64,000 nucleotides of DNA from Syncephalis plumigaleata (GCA_025201365.1 JAIXMF010000019.1:1-64000), one strand, 5' to 3'; positions 1 to 10,953 are shown, counted from the stretch's first letter. Program-made: numbers and translations. Notes: generated from the letters alone by a model not told the origin.

Positions 1-1845
1 CACTTACCAGCGTTGTCAATATACTCGTTTCCGAATGAACTCTTTAATTGATCAACTGGTTGTTAGCGCGATGCTAATCATCATGTCTTTTCGTTGCTTC
101 TATACTCTACCCTTGATATCCATTTGCTACGTAATACTCTAATGCTAGTGCCTCGACCGTTCCCTCCTCATCATTGCTTAATATGTATTTGGCTTTGGCA
201 CCCGATGTTCCTTGTTTTGCACGAACACCTTCAATGAATATTTGCGGTATCGCCGCAGTTCGAAGATGTTCAAAGCAGCGACGCTCGCTTACGGGTACAT
301 TAATATCGCGTTGCAGTCTAATGATTCGATGCTGCAAGCTTTGCTGTGCCGCTAAACAACAGCCACAATATCATCATCAGCGTTAGTATGGCATTCGATA
401 AACATAATGCAACATACCCATCCAGACGTGTGGGTCTTCTATTCCTTCTATACATATAGCCAGTGCCTTTGCCTTATTCTTCAGATATCGTCATGTATAA
501 GAGCAAGCCGTTCGTACCAATTGCCGCGAGAACCAAGTTTGTAGCTACGTTGATCAAGAAGTTTACGCAAAATCACGACTTCCTCTTCATATCGTCGTAG
601 ACGTCCCAGCAATTCAGCACCATGTTCCATAACAGCTGTATAGATCCATCCTAGCGACAGTATCATTAATGTTCATAGTAATGCATTCATCATTCTATCG
701 TGGTCATTGTAGATTACCTGCAGAGAATCTCGCCAGGAAATAGTTATTATCGCTATAATGATTATCCACCATAGCTTCAACTAGCGCTAGATCCCACATA
801 ACCTCGATGCCCTGGCAGAGCTGCCATGCTGCCTCCAAATGTGCAGGTGTATTTTCGCTTATTAGCTCATGAAGTTGCTGCTCGATAATCACCGCTTCCT
901 CGTAAGCCAGCAAGGCAGCACGATCCATGAATACTTTACATGATCTTTTTACGACATAATCGGGATATCGCCTCAATCCAAACGCAGCAAGCAATGACGA
1001 TGACAGCATAGTCGAATGATCCGTATGTACATAACGATAACGTACCGTGTGCAATCGACCGAATGCCTCGAGTGCCACGGCACATATACGAATAAGTCCA
1101 CCTGATAAGCGTTAGCGTATGTCGACTACCTACACTATACAGCTAGCTTACCGGTAATCTTTAGCGATTTCCTCGACAGAACATCAAGCCCATTACCCTT
1201 ATCAATGGATAATTGCGCAGGCCGTTGCTTCGCACTCGATTGGAATACCAACTTGGTTTGTGTACGCGTTTGCTTTACAAGATGTCTAATCATATCCTGC
1301 TTTGTCGAGCAACGTCGTTGATCCGATTTCGTATGACATAGCCCGCGTAGCTCATCCATAGTTAATGTAGCGAGAAGTTCATCGATCGCTGCAGTTCCTT
1401 CATAGCACTCTATCAATTGTGATTGATTTAGTACAAGCAATACCTGATCCAAGTCTTTTATCTCCTCGTAGTTAATGCTATCCACACGTATCCATTTATG
1501 TTTGCGTATATACAAGCGAGCAAATAGTAACTGGGCCGTGGCTAGAATACACGTTAATGATTAGGCTGAATGCATTACAACAAGTCGTAGCTTACCGGTA
1601 AGTAGGCGAAATGTATCGAAAATACTCAACTCGTCCTTGCTGAATAAATGACTCTCCTGCGATAGCACTACACTAAGCGAATGATGGAATACTTGCACGT
1701 ACGTCGAGTTGTCAGCGGTACGTTGTCGTTTACTCGATAGCGCGGTCGACAATTCTGTCTGCTCGGTATCGCTACTATGCCTTTTAGTCTTACGTGCCGC
1801 GACTGTACTAGCTTGTTGGGATTCTTGCTCCTCCACAAGCGTCAT
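1..1845 (-). CDS. FAN1: FAN1-like VRR-NUC DNA repair nuclease, 3' end outside window
   Basis: FAN1 is a structure-specific nuclease that unhooks DNA interstrand crosslinks in the nucleus. This gene starts at an ATG at 1845 and runs through at least five exons (about 1845-1594, 1541-1154, 1100-700, 670-440, 340-<1) before leaving the window. Seen: a basic, Ser-rich N-terminus; then FAN1-type motifs, including RKHKWIRVDSINYEEI, the SAP-like KSDQRRCSTKQDMIRHLVKQ and GNWYERLALIHDD. The last visible exon ends in EGTVEALALEYYVANGYQG, which in the family lies just before the catalytic VRR-NUC domain. That domain is not in the window, so activity cannot be judged. A single-base frame break near 485 joins LALIHDD to the next family segment in another frame. 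Identification rests on recalled family similarity. Confidence 0.82.
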
Positions 1846-2258
1846 AATTACTCGTAAACAACAGCAAGTAGCACGCTAATAATGAACAGCCGTGGAAACA
1901 AGAAAAATATTTGACCAATTTCAACTCCACATTAAGCGCTAATAATTTCAACACCTACTGAACACAGTCATCCCGACTTACATAATTATAATGGCCATGC
2001 CACTTTGTATGAAGAATGCTTACAGATAATAAACCTGCTTCACTATCATATCGAATAATTGCTTGCGTTAATTTGTATACAAATACTAGATATGAAATCT
2101 ACCCTAACATTCAGTTTATTTAATAAAGAATACAACGATATTACTTTGCACTAGAAGCCTAGAAATGCGTACACTGTCTGTCTACATGTTCTACGATGTA
2201 AAAAAGCAGTTAGCGCTTAATATACAGCAACAAAATACTACAATACTGAAGCAAAAAG
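1846..2258. other. intergenic, nothing recognised
   Basis: AT-rich spacer between the FAN1 start codon and the Pol III genes. It probably contains the FAN1 promoter. I see no ORF with recognisable content. Confidence 0.5.
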
Positions 2259-2330
2259 CTCTCTGTCGGGGAATTGAACCCCGGTCTCCCGCGTGACAGG
2301 CGGGTATACTTGCCACTATACTAACAGAGA
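2259..2330 (-). tRNA. tRNA-Asp (anticodon GTC)
   Basis: On the minus strand a full 72-nt cloverleaf is visible. The acceptor stem is TCTCTGT/ACAGAGA with discriminator G, and the D arm follows TAGTATAGTGG. The anticodon stem is CCCGC/GCGGG around loop CTGTCAC (anticodon GTC, Asp). The T arm is CGGGG-TTCAATT-CCCCG. There is no intron. A TTTTT run lies directly downstream (2253-2257), as expected for a Pol III terminator. The gene begins 9 bp after the end of a 5S rRNA gene on the same strand. Confidence 0.96.
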
Positions 2331-2339
2331 TGGTTGAAA

Positions 2340-2503
2340 ACTACATTACCCGAGATTCCCGCGTGGTCTCCCACCGCAGTACTAAGGGGGCGCGGCCTGG
2401 CTTAACTTCGGAGATCGGACGGTAAAAAAAAATAAAAAAATAAAAAAAAAAAAATTCGGAGATCGGACGGGATCCGGTGCTTTTCAGGCGCTATGAACGT
2501 AGT
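2340..2503 (-). rRNA. 5S rRNA gene interrupted by an A-rich insertion (likely pseudogene)
   Basis: Read on the minus strand this is a 5S rRNA gene. The 5' ACTAC end pairs with GTAGT at the 3' end. Typical 5S blocks such as CCCGTCCGATCTCCGAA, GTTAAGCC and GGTGGGAGACCACGCGGG are present, and a TTTT terminator follows at 2337-2340. Without the insert and one repeat copy the gene is 116 nt, close to the usual 118-120. A 32-bp insert at 2423-2454, flanked by a perfect 16-bp duplication, splits it at about nucleotide 49. On the transcribed strand the insert is T13-A-T7-A-T9-A, which should stop Pol III. The region matching the internal promoter (about nucleotides 50-97) stays contiguous downstream. 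This copy is probably non-functional; other copies must supply 5S rRNA. Confidence 0.93.
2423..2454 (+). mobile_element. Tail-only retroposed insertion (LINE/SINE-type A-rich tail)
   Basis: The insert reads T-A9-T-A7-T-A13 on the plus strand and nothing else. Perfect 16-bp direct repeats flank it at 2407-2422 and 2455-2470 (TTCGGAGATCGGACGG). The repeat belongs to the 5S gene and occurs once in a normal copy. Target-site duplication plus an A-rich tail is the signature of target-primed reverse transcription, here truncated so far 5' that only the tail was copied. The source element cannot be identified. Confidence 0.8.
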
Positions 2504-2850
2504 TGTAAATTTTGACATTTGTTGCATGGCATTCTATATGTCAATTTTTGTCAAATTTCGAAAAAATAGCAATTTTTATAGTAAAAATACTTACTTACTA
2601 GCTAGGAATGTTATCAACAATCAATTAGAGCTGCTCAGTGGCTTTAGCAACATTATATTATGCAAGGTACGTGTAATATATCGACAAATGGTTAGGATTA
2701 GCGTGATTTATTGACTGTTTACCGTGCATGACGCGTGCATTATCGCGCACAATTCATTGCGCTTTACAAGGAGTTATTTAGTAAATAAATGTCATTGTTA
2801 TTATACTGTCAACCAATAGTTTATTCGTGTGGTATTGTTTATATCAAGTG
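2504..2850. other. intergenic, nothing recognised
   Basis: AT-rich spacer upstream of the 5S gene and downstream of the cysteine-rich protein gene. Open frames here are short, biased in composition and do not resemble known proteins. Confidence 0.5.
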
Positions 2851-3288
2851 CTAGTAAGGAACGCAATTAGCCGAACCGCACGAATGACAAGTAGGGGGAA
2901 CTTCGACGCAATGAGTGCCACTACGACACTTCATTGTCTCGCACCTTGGTAGCCAGAGACATTTTATACACGGTTCTACCGGTCTTCTCTTTGGCTTGCA
3001 ATAAGCGTAGGCGCAGTCGCAACATGTCTGTGGCACTATCTTGCAAAAGGAATTCTCGTCGCATTCCGGCTCGCAAGTAGGTACCATAAGTGCACAGAAT
3101 ACGCAATCGTCGTCCTTGTAGCACGACTTCTTATTCGAGGATAGTGTGCTGTTTTTGGTAGCGATACCAGTGTTATTATCAGCGCTGTCATTGTCAGAGG
3201 AATGGCTGTCATTATGGCCATCCACTCGTTTCATTATTAGTAACAACAATAGTGCTACAGGTAGCATATTCAAGTAGTTGGATAGCAT
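2851..3288 (-). CDS. Secreted or membrane-anchored Cys-rich protein with two Opy2-like repeats
   Basis: A 145-aa single-exon protein. I chose the ATG at 3288 because the open frame upstream of it contains no other ATG, and because this start gives a clean signal peptide or anchor (MLSNYLNMLPVALLLLLIM). An Asp/Ser/Asn-rich linker follows. Then come two tandem cysteine-rich units of about 38 residues: CVFC...PTCEPEC...CKIVPQTCCDCAYAYC and CIKC...LPRCETMKC...CVEVPPTCHSCGSANC. Both share the spacing C-x2-C ... C-x3-C ... C-x5-C-x2-C-x4-C. The pattern resembles the extracellular N-terminal domain of fungal Opy2, the membrane anchor for Ste50 in osmosensing and MAPK signalling. The transmembrane and cytoplasmic part of Opy2 is absent, so this is not a classical Opy2. 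Function is inferred only. Confidence 0.6.
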   Translation of the reverse strand: MLSNYLNMLPVALLLLLIMKRVDGHNDSHSSDNDSADNNTGIATKNSTLSSNKKSCYKDDDCVFCALMVPTCEPECDENSFCKIVPQTCCDCAYAYCKPKRRPVEPCIKCLWLPRCETMKCRSGTHCVEVPPTCHSCGSANCVPY

Positions 3289-3564
3289 ATTAATAGATGA
3301 TAGAGGAAATAGAAGGAATAAAATAACAAGTAGAATTAGTTGAATATGTGAATACAATGTCTAATGTCGGTATTAATGGCAATTATAAGTAAAAGGAGAT
3401 GTTAAAGGGGATTGATTACTTGATGGTAGTCAAGTGTGTTAAACACGACACGTTTTACGTGAGTGAGTGAGTAAGCGAGCGAGCGAGCGGATGCATAAAT
3501 ACAGTGTTTGTGGATAAAGTACAATAAAAATAATAGCACCATTAGTAAATGTCGACAATACATT

Positions 3565-5066
3565 CTATGCTACGGTAAAATCAAAAATACTAATGGCACC
3601 AGAGACTGGTTTGAAAAACATAAATGTCGAGTATACTTTGATGAGTGGCCAGTTAATTTGCTTCGTTGTAACGATCGTTGTCTGCGGTACACCCGAATAA
3701 ACATCAATGATTTGTGTACTATTCCTACCGGTAGAGAGGAAAAGCCCGCCTAATATCGGTTTGAGATTAAGTAGCGCGCCATAGTTGTAGGCATGCAGTA
3801 CGTGTCCTGTAGGTAGATCGATGATATTACAGAAATACTGTGTCTCCACCAATGCTCTCCTGCGATCCAATCGATAAGCAGGCCATGCTTCCTCGAGATA
3901 GCATAATGGCTCCTGGCCACCGCTGCTCGTTGTATTGAATATGGCAAGTGTGGGATAGATACCTTTCGTGGGTATTCAACATACGCATAATCCGGTCCTA
4001 GACTAGTGATGGCAACACGATCAGAGATGGCGGTAATCTGATAGTAGCCCATATCCACGCATGACGCGGCAAGCTTGCCCGTCGAGGTGAAACTACAACG
4101 ATATTTGTACCAATCGACACGATATCTCGAGCTGGACGTTGACGCCGTAAGTAACGTGATACTCGTGTCTTTTGCCGATAAAATAGCATGCACGTATCGA
4201 ATGTTCTGCGGTAGTTGAGCATGTTGACGTGTGGCCAGATTAATCAACCAGCTGGGATCCTGTTCCGAATAGCCTCTAAACACCACCCAACGACCAAAGG
4301 TAATGGTGCGTTTGAAATCACTACTATGCTCAATGAAGCCGCGTATTTCGATAGGTGTCCACTTGTTGTCGGAATAAGTTGCACGAACGTAGAATACGCC
4401 ATTCGATTCGACAACCGTATAGCAGCCATTGCTTATAATCGGTTTGGCATGCTTGACTGGACCGTATTCCATCTGGTCGAATGTCGACAGTGTTGGTGCA
4501 TCCGTGAATGCCGTGTCAATATCGGTGGGTATTTCAGCCGGTCGCAGATAAGCAAGTCGAACATCGCCATTATTCACCAGTTTCAATGGTATGCTAGAGG
4601 CACTTGTCGGCATAATGTGAACGCCCGCCACCGTGTCCGATGCATATTCGTCGTAGCACCAATGTCTATGCTGTTTACCAAGCCAGTTCTGCTGCACCAT
4701 TACACGATACTGGTAGGCAGATCGCCAATTTACACCGGTAAATGCCGTGTATTTCCCCGTTCTATCAAGTAGGTCGATGCTCGCTCCATTCGGCCGTTGT
4801 GATTCGCGCCACACTTTATTGCGATACCATAATAAAAAGTCTTGTTCGTGTTCGACGTAATACCAACAAAAGCGACGGCCATAACATCCGCGCCAATACT
4901 CGTTGGACTGCCTTAGTATAGCGCGTGTAATGTGACTGGTGCATTCCAGCTCGAGTAATTCGGTGTCGTCTAGTTTTCTAAAGAAATTATCACTATCGCT
5001 AGGTGGCAGCAATACAAGTAGCGTCTCGAGCTTTGAATAACTCCTGACGGGTGATTTTATAACCAT
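3565..5066 (-). CDS. F-box-like protein, paralogue of the protein at 41.3-42.9 kb
   Basis: A single-exon gene of about 500 aa starting at ATG 5066; the upstream in-frame start is TTG. The N-terminus has an F-box-like leucine-rich helix pattern. It is followed by WYRNKVW and YQYRVMVQQNWLG, which match CWYARTRLP and YEIYCHRVITEQNWRYN in the paralogue at 41348-42901. The rest has repeated beta-strand-like blocks containing VVFRGYSEQDPSW and DWYKYR, compatible with a propeller-type substrate domain. The main frame stops near 3750, but homologous-looking sequence continues in another frame to 3565 (NIIDLPTGHVLHAYNYGAL). One single-base frame break near 3867 therefore splits the gene. Such proteins usually recruit substrates to SCF ubiquitin ligases; no target can be inferred. 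Confidence 0.65.
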
Positions 5067-5079
5067 AATGGCAAACAAT

Positions 5080-5811
5080 TACAAAGAGATTATTAAGCAA
5101 TTCCACAGGAATGAAGGAGAGCGAAGTAAGTAGGTAAGCAAGTAGGTAAGCAAGGAGGGAAAGACGTCGGGTATTAATAATTGAATAGTGTGTGGGTGTA
5201 TGCGTGTGACTAGCAATATGTGATAGGATGATAGGGAAGAAAGAAAGAAGAAATGAAGGAAAAGAAAGCATGCGAATCGGTAACATTGTGCTGCCTTTTT
5301 CATCGTGAAATGGTTCAACTCGTTGGCCGTAATTGTTTGTTGTAACAGCTATTGACTGATCAATATACTAATGCCAGCTATTACTTAATAGTCTGCTTGT
5401 TTAATGATGAATACCGTTGTAAATACTGGAACTACTTTGCTATTGTTATGAAATAAATAGACGGGCAAATGCCATCGGAAGGAAACGGCAAAGGTGCTCG
5501 ACCATTCTCTTATCGAGTACCATGCGATTCATTATCGCGAACATCATACTGTTATTGATTTCATGTGCAATAACACAACACATGCATTGTATATGATTGC
5601 ATGACAGACACTCTAAATGATCACGCATAAATACGTGGCTATACCGATAGTCAGATTATATGTTCGCACTATGTATATACTCCTTTTGTTATTGCTAGGC
5701 AAATAAAATATGTTTATTCATGTACAACTACATTTTGCCAGTCGTGATTGATCATGCAAAATAGTTACATAGCCTATCAAGGTCTACTCTGTCTAATGTA
5801 GAAAGAGCGGA
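5080..5811. other. intergenic; no supported gene
   Basis: Contains AAG/AGGT-rich low-complexity sequence (5115-5260). It also has a 60-codon minus-strand frame at 5446-5628 with five cysteines (MRDHLECLSCNHIQCMCC), for which I see no homologue or signal. It may be a fragment or chance. Confidence 0.4.
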
Positions 5812-6159
5812 TTAAGCTCCCCGGAAATAGATAGTGTTTCTCTTGTAGGCAATGCTATCATCATTGCAGCTAGCGCCTTCTCGAGTCTCGGACATGGCAG
5901 CACCAATGTTGGACTTGATATCGGGATGAAGGTCACAGCTGTAGAAGGTGAAACCTCCATTGCCTCGTTTAAAGTGAGAGCCATCATCACCGTAGATGTC
6001 GTTACGACCGTAGTACTTGTAGTTCACCTTATTTTGCTGGCCTTGCTGCAAAGTAGGACCGCCTTGAGGTGCAGCCTCGGTGATGCTGGTGGTGACAGCC
6101 AACAGGAGAGTGGCGACGGCGGAAGCCTTAATGAGCGTGGAGATGATGGAGAATTGCAT
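5812..6159 (-). CDS. Small secreted protein, unknown function
   Basis: A 115-aa single-exon protein with a classical signal peptide (KASAVATLLLAVTTSITEA, cleavage likely after SITEA and before APQGG). The mature part is about 85 residues: a Gln-rich stretch, then YKYYGRNDIYGDDGSHFKRG, then a region with just two cysteines (FYSCDLHP and GASCND) that could form one disulphide. It has no transmembrane segment or GPI signal, so it is probably released. A TATAAAAA box lies about 200 bp upstream of the start codon, suggesting strong or regulated expression. I do not recognise the family; candidates are small secreted effectors or cell-wall-associated proteins. Confidence 0.7.
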   Translation of the reverse strand: MQFSIISTLIKASAVATLLLAVTTSITEAAPQGGPTLQQGQQNKVNYKYYGRNDIYGDDGSHFKRGNGGFTFYSCDLHPDIKSNIGAAMSETREGASCNDDSIAYKRNTIYFRGA

Positions 6160-6360
6160 GTTGCTGTTGTTAATGGTAGACTGTCTTTTGATCCTGGAAA
6201 ATGCTTGAAAAGATGTCGATAAATGAAATATGAATACAATGTTGATCGAGGACTTGAATGCGCCTAGTAAATGCTAAGATGAAAGCTGAGAATGCTAAAT
6301 GAAGATGCTGCAATGATGATGATGATGAATCACTTCTGGAGTTGCGTGTTTTTACACTGG

Positions 6361-6368
6361 TTTTTATA
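6361..6368 (-). promoter_or_regulatory. TATA box candidate for the small secreted protein
   Basis: The minus strand reads TATAAAAA about 200 bp upstream of the start codon at 6159. The spacing would give a 5' UTR of roughly 170 nt. No other element was recognised. Confidence 0.4.
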
Positions 6369-7050
6369 GCTTCGCTCTATAAGATGCAACTACGGCATAC
6401 TCCTGCATAACCGCGTCCACTTGTTCGTGGCTGCATTGGTGTTGGTGTTGGGAACTGCAAAGGGCATCAACAAAGAACGAGGATGGTTACATTCGTTTCC
6501 TAGTTAGACAGCTGCAAAGTCTAGCCAGTTGATGGTTGATCAACAATGGAAAAAATAGTCCTGCTTATTAGCGTATTAGAAGACAATCCATATCTTCAAA
6601 GGCTTGCTAGCTACTACACTACGTCACTGCTCTAGGCGAGTAATGCAAGGGCCTTGATATCAATAGAACTGGGATAATAATACTACAATACACAGCCAAT
6701 GGTAAGAACAAAGAATAAATGTGCATCCACTATTACACGCTTGCAGCGACATCCGAACGTTGTACTGTCGTGCTACTTTATCGACCGTTTAACATGTTGC
6801 GAGTAAAATACAATTGCAATCACAATGGATTCGCTAGTACTCCCGGTACTACTTGTTGCAGCAATGGCTACATTGTTATTACACAACACGTTCAACTGCA
6901 TAGAATTAATTGACTAACAATGACCCTCAAGCGACATGATCAACAACTTGTAGATGACTAGTAAATCAATCAATATTAATATAGAATTAATATGCAACCC
7001 ATCAGAGTGTAACCTTTCATAATAATTTATTAATCTAGCTGTTAGTATTG
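6369..7050. other. intergenic, nothing recognised
   Basis: AT-rich spacer between the secreted-protein promoter and the 3' end of the Cns1/TTC4 gene. A 64-codon plus-strand frame at 6719-6913 has no recognisable content. Confidence 0.45.
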
Positions 7051-8186
7051 CTACTTTGTGTGTCTTGCCAAAAAATTGGCCTTAAACGGTGACACAGTCG
7101 ATAGGATAACAAATGTTGGCATGCCATTGATCACAGTAAACGAGCGGTGTCGTAATGCTTGTCCTAGTGTACAACGCCTGCCTACTTTAACCAATCGAGT
7201 ATCGCGCGTTCCATTTGTCGAGGTGGTGGATCCTTTGTTTGATGGTAGCGGGACAGCCTCAAAGTACACATCTAGCAGTTCAGGTCGGTAGGCACCTGAC
7301 TTGTCCCATGGTGCTGGCGGTTGATTAGGAACGAACATGATACTGAAATGATCTTCAAAGGTGGATGTCTCGTCGAATGCCGCGATAAAATCAGATTCTT
7401 TATATTCTGGATACAAGAAGAATACCGGCCACTGTAAATGACCTGTCTCCGGGTCAATATGCACTTTATGCGGATTATCAGGAATGGGCGGTCGTGTAAT
7501 CATACGAATACCTTGCTCCTAATGAATTAGTCAATACACAGTCAGTGGAGTGATTATTGCGTTGTCACCGCTATACTTGCCTGAATGGCTTCAGCAACAC
7601 GTTGATTCTCGACGCGTTCCATTTCCTCTCGTTGCTCTTTGTTCTTTTGCTTCTCCTCCAAATGTTTCTTCAGTCCTAGAATGGCTTCCTTTTCCTTGAT
7701 GAGTGCCGCGTTCTCTGGTTCAACCTGTCATCATTTACTAGTTGGTATATTACAGCCATATAATGGGCGCTAATGAAATATTCACTTACATCTAATCCAC
7801 GCTGACAAGCATCCAGAGCTTCTTCGATCTTTTCCAGGAATCGACACGCTTTGGCTGAGCGATAGTATGCCTTCACGCATTTAGGATCCAATACCAATGC
7901 TTTGGCGCAATCATTAAGAACTCGACGATAATTCTCTAGTAAAACACTTCTATTAGGCACAGTCTAACTGGATAATCTCATGTCTACTAACGTAGTTCTA
8001 GATTGCACGCCGCTCTGTTGATATAGCATGCTACATTAAGCGCCGTATTGTCGCACTTTTCATCGAGTGCACGCGTATAATACTGGATGGCATCCGGATA
8101 GCGTGCTTTACCTCCACGGAAACAGTCATTGCCCTGATTCTTGAAGTTTTCCGCATTCTCTTTATCAATAATAAATGTATGAGTAA

Positions 8187-8221
<35 letters not shown>

Positions 8222-8416
8222 TCGTAGATACTTACCTTCTGGCGTGCCCTCATATGCAAGTGATTGTAGTGCCTGCAATACAACATTATCTTCTGATTCC
8301 TCCGTCAGACTTTGCATAAACAACGGTGTGGAATTAAGCATTTTCTCCAGCCCTTCGTCTGTCGCATCAAGCAGACGATTAGGAACTGGTCCTGCAAACA
8401 AGTCAATCGGTTCCAT
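7051..8416 (-). CDS. TTC4: Cns1/TTC4-like TPR cochaperone of Hsp90
   Basis: Cns1/TTC4 proteins bind Hsp90 and Hsp70 C-termini through TPR repeats and are essential cochaperones in yeast. Five exons are visible on the minus strand. The ATG at 8416 (MEPIDLFAGPVPN) is chosen because the longer frame begins with TTG. The TPR core reads NAENFKNQGNDCFRGGKARY, YYTRALDEKCDNT and CYINRAACNLELRNYR, then VLNDCAKALVLDPKCVKAYY and CRFLEKIEEALDACQRGL. A charged helix follows (EEKQKNKEQREEMERVENQR). The C-terminal wheel domain includes HIDPETGHLQWPVFFLYPEY and ends FLARHTK. An (AT)n repeat lies in the first intron at about 8189-8218. No frame break was noticed. The order and length of parts match the family well. 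Confidence 0.88.
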
Positions 8417-8527
8417 GCTTCTAATGGCAGTAATTGTAGCAGAGGAGTGAGACAATCAACAGAAAAAAGAAAACAGAGAAAAATGAAATAAATACTCGAT
8501 TGGTTGATTCCTTTATTTTATCACAAC

Positions 8528-10842
8528 ATGGAACATGACACGAATAGCAATAATACTCGCTCTCGTTATCGTCAAAACACCTCTCGAGCACGGTATCGTC
8601 AACGTGATAACCGAGGACGACATGCAAGTAACGTAGAACGACAAGGACAACAAGGACAGCACTCGACTGTTCGCTCACGTAGAGGTAGACATGAACATGG
8701 ACATGGACATGGACGTGGGTGTTCCCCGCAAACATCAGCCAGGCGTAATACATCCATGGCCACCTCTACTTCTACTACTCACGAGACATCAAGTAGTATA
8801 AGTATACTTGCTACCTCAGATGCTGCTACACCATCGATAATGCCAAATATCCCCGGTTACTACTATGATACAGAGCGTAAACGCTATTTCCGGATTGTTA
8901 ACGCTCAGGCATCAGGAGGACAGATGCCATCAAGCTATGAGACGATGCGTAAAAAGCAACGATTAGAACTAGAGGTACGTGTATCGTATCTGTATTGAAT
9001 AGACACTAGTATCTAATATAGACACTCGTATATTTATTTAGTCACGCCAGCTACAAATGGAGCAACAGCAACATCAAACTGAATGGAAACGTTATCGTAA
9101 TTTGCATGATATATTATGGAGACGAGAGCGACATACTAGCCGCATTATGAATAGGTATAGCCATTGTGTCTTTATTATTGTAATGTATTGATGTTTGATT
9201 CAATAGATATTATGCCGCCACTTCCATCATTGGCATTCGATCATTTACCTGGCATGATAATACAAGCATAACTAATGGCGATATCACTGATATGAAGGCA
9301 AGTCCAATGACGCTGCGTATTATTGTAGCATACTAATACAATGTATAACATTTATAGATGTCTAGTCATGGTGACTTTATACTGACTGGTAATAAGAAGG
9401 GTGCCCTAGAGTAAGTAAAATGAAGAAACATGAATAGAGCAATGATATTAATCATAATATTATATCTACATACATATGTAGATTGCATCATTTAGCAATG
9501 AATGATACACGTCAACAAATGACAATAACATTATCGACTGCCCTGGCTTATGTCAATTCACAGGTAGGAAAGTGGTCAGTAATGCTTTTATTCCAACTAA
9601 TTCTCCTATAGATCACATCAGTGTCATTATGGAAGAATAAATACTATGTGTAAGTAATAGGACAATGGCAAACTCATTAGCTAATACAACGATAATAGGA
9701 CAACCCATCTAGGTGATGGGGCATTACTTGGTGGTGTAGAAATGGGCTGCATCAACTTGGATGATCAACAGAATGGTAAGCAAAGTAAGCATTGCAGTAA
9801 AATTATAATGGACTCACCATACACTCAGATGCCTATTCAATTCGATTTCGTAGTAGTGGATCACCTTGGTGTTCAGATATTAACGATTCATATGCTGTCG
9901 CAGGTAATGGATATAGTAGAATACGATTACCACAAGTACCATATATATATATATATATACTAACTATAATCTACGTGAATAGGTGGCAATAATGCTGTGT
10001 ATATTAATTCGTTGGATGGCGCGTATAGCTCGCGTATCTCCATTCGCAGTGATGCACTTGCCATTTCTATTGCACCTGGATCACCGGTAAGTGCTTAGTT
10101 GACTAGTATTCGCTGAGTAGTAATATCATTATGTGTAGTCTTTGATTAGAATCGGTTGTCGTAATGGTAGGATTCTCTCGTGTGATTTACGCGAATCTAC
10201 AAGTGTCAAGCATTCACATTCACTGGATTTAGCCATTCATCAGCTGTGTGTGCTCTACAACCATTAAATGACTGGCATCTTATTTCAAGTGCTATGAATG
10301 GATCAGTAAGCAGATGATCTTGCTAGTAAATTGATGCTTATATACTGATTGATTGATGTTTATTAGATTCGGCTATGGGATACGCGTTCATACAAACATA
10401 TTCTGCTGATAAGTAAAACATGGCAGATACAATGTAGTATCACCTGTACTTGAATTTGCCGGTCATGTAAATGAATACACGCAATCATTAGGTATGGCCA
10501 CTGATAGTACCGGTACAGTATTGGCAGCAGGTAATTATGCATACATATCAGATAGTATAGCGGATGCTAATAGTCAACTACTAATTAACGCATTCTTCTC
10601 CTTATATTACTCTAGCGGGGCAGGATAAAAGAATTCGATTCTGGTCAACACTTACCGGTGAACAATTACGACACTCGTCAGATCCTCTACCACAAACAAT
10701 ACCTGCATTACAATGGCATGGACCAACTAGTCCAGGTGTGTTACAACCAGCCATGATGGATACAACATCATCGGGCAAGGTGCCACCATCATTATGGGCG
10801 GTATCTGGCAGTTCGCTTTGTGCTAGTCGCTTATTTATCTAA
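8528..10842 (+). CDS. DCAF4: DCAF4-like WD40 protein (CUL4-DDB1 substrate receptor)
   Basis: DCAF4 proteins are WD40 receptors of the CUL4-DDB1 ubiquitin ligase. This gene has at least nine exons. The start is ATG 8528; the frame opening earlier begins with TTG. The N-terminus is Arg/Gly/His-rich and disordered. Then comes the family hallmark PGYYYDTERKRYFRI, a basic helix (SYETMRKKQRLELE), and WD40-like strands, including GDFILTGNKKGAL, DAYSIRF, AVAGGNNAVYINSL, GSIRLWDTRSYK and AAAGQDKRIRFWSTLTGEQL. The protein ends WAVSGSSLCASRLFI, which fits the last blade of DCAF4. At least two single-base frame breaks occur, near 10205 and 10420. A dinucleotide (AT)n run lies in an intron near 9942-9959. 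Confidence 0.75.
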
Positions 10843-10953
10843 TTAGTTAATAAATTGTTCAGTGTTTGATCATCAGTAGATGTTAATCTATTCAGCGTAT
10901 CATACGTATAATTAAATTTATTATAATTCATATAATAGTAATTGCTAGCTATT

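Noticed and set aside
2493-2714. 73-codon plus-strand frame overlapping the 5S gene
   Set aside because: It begins inside the 5S sequence and has AT-driven composition without recognisable motifs.
8189-8218. (AT)n run in the TTC4 gene that reads as a repeated Tyr-Ile coding stretch
   Set aside because: It lies between a clear exon end (YEGTPEG) and the next TPR exon, so it is an intronic microsatellite.
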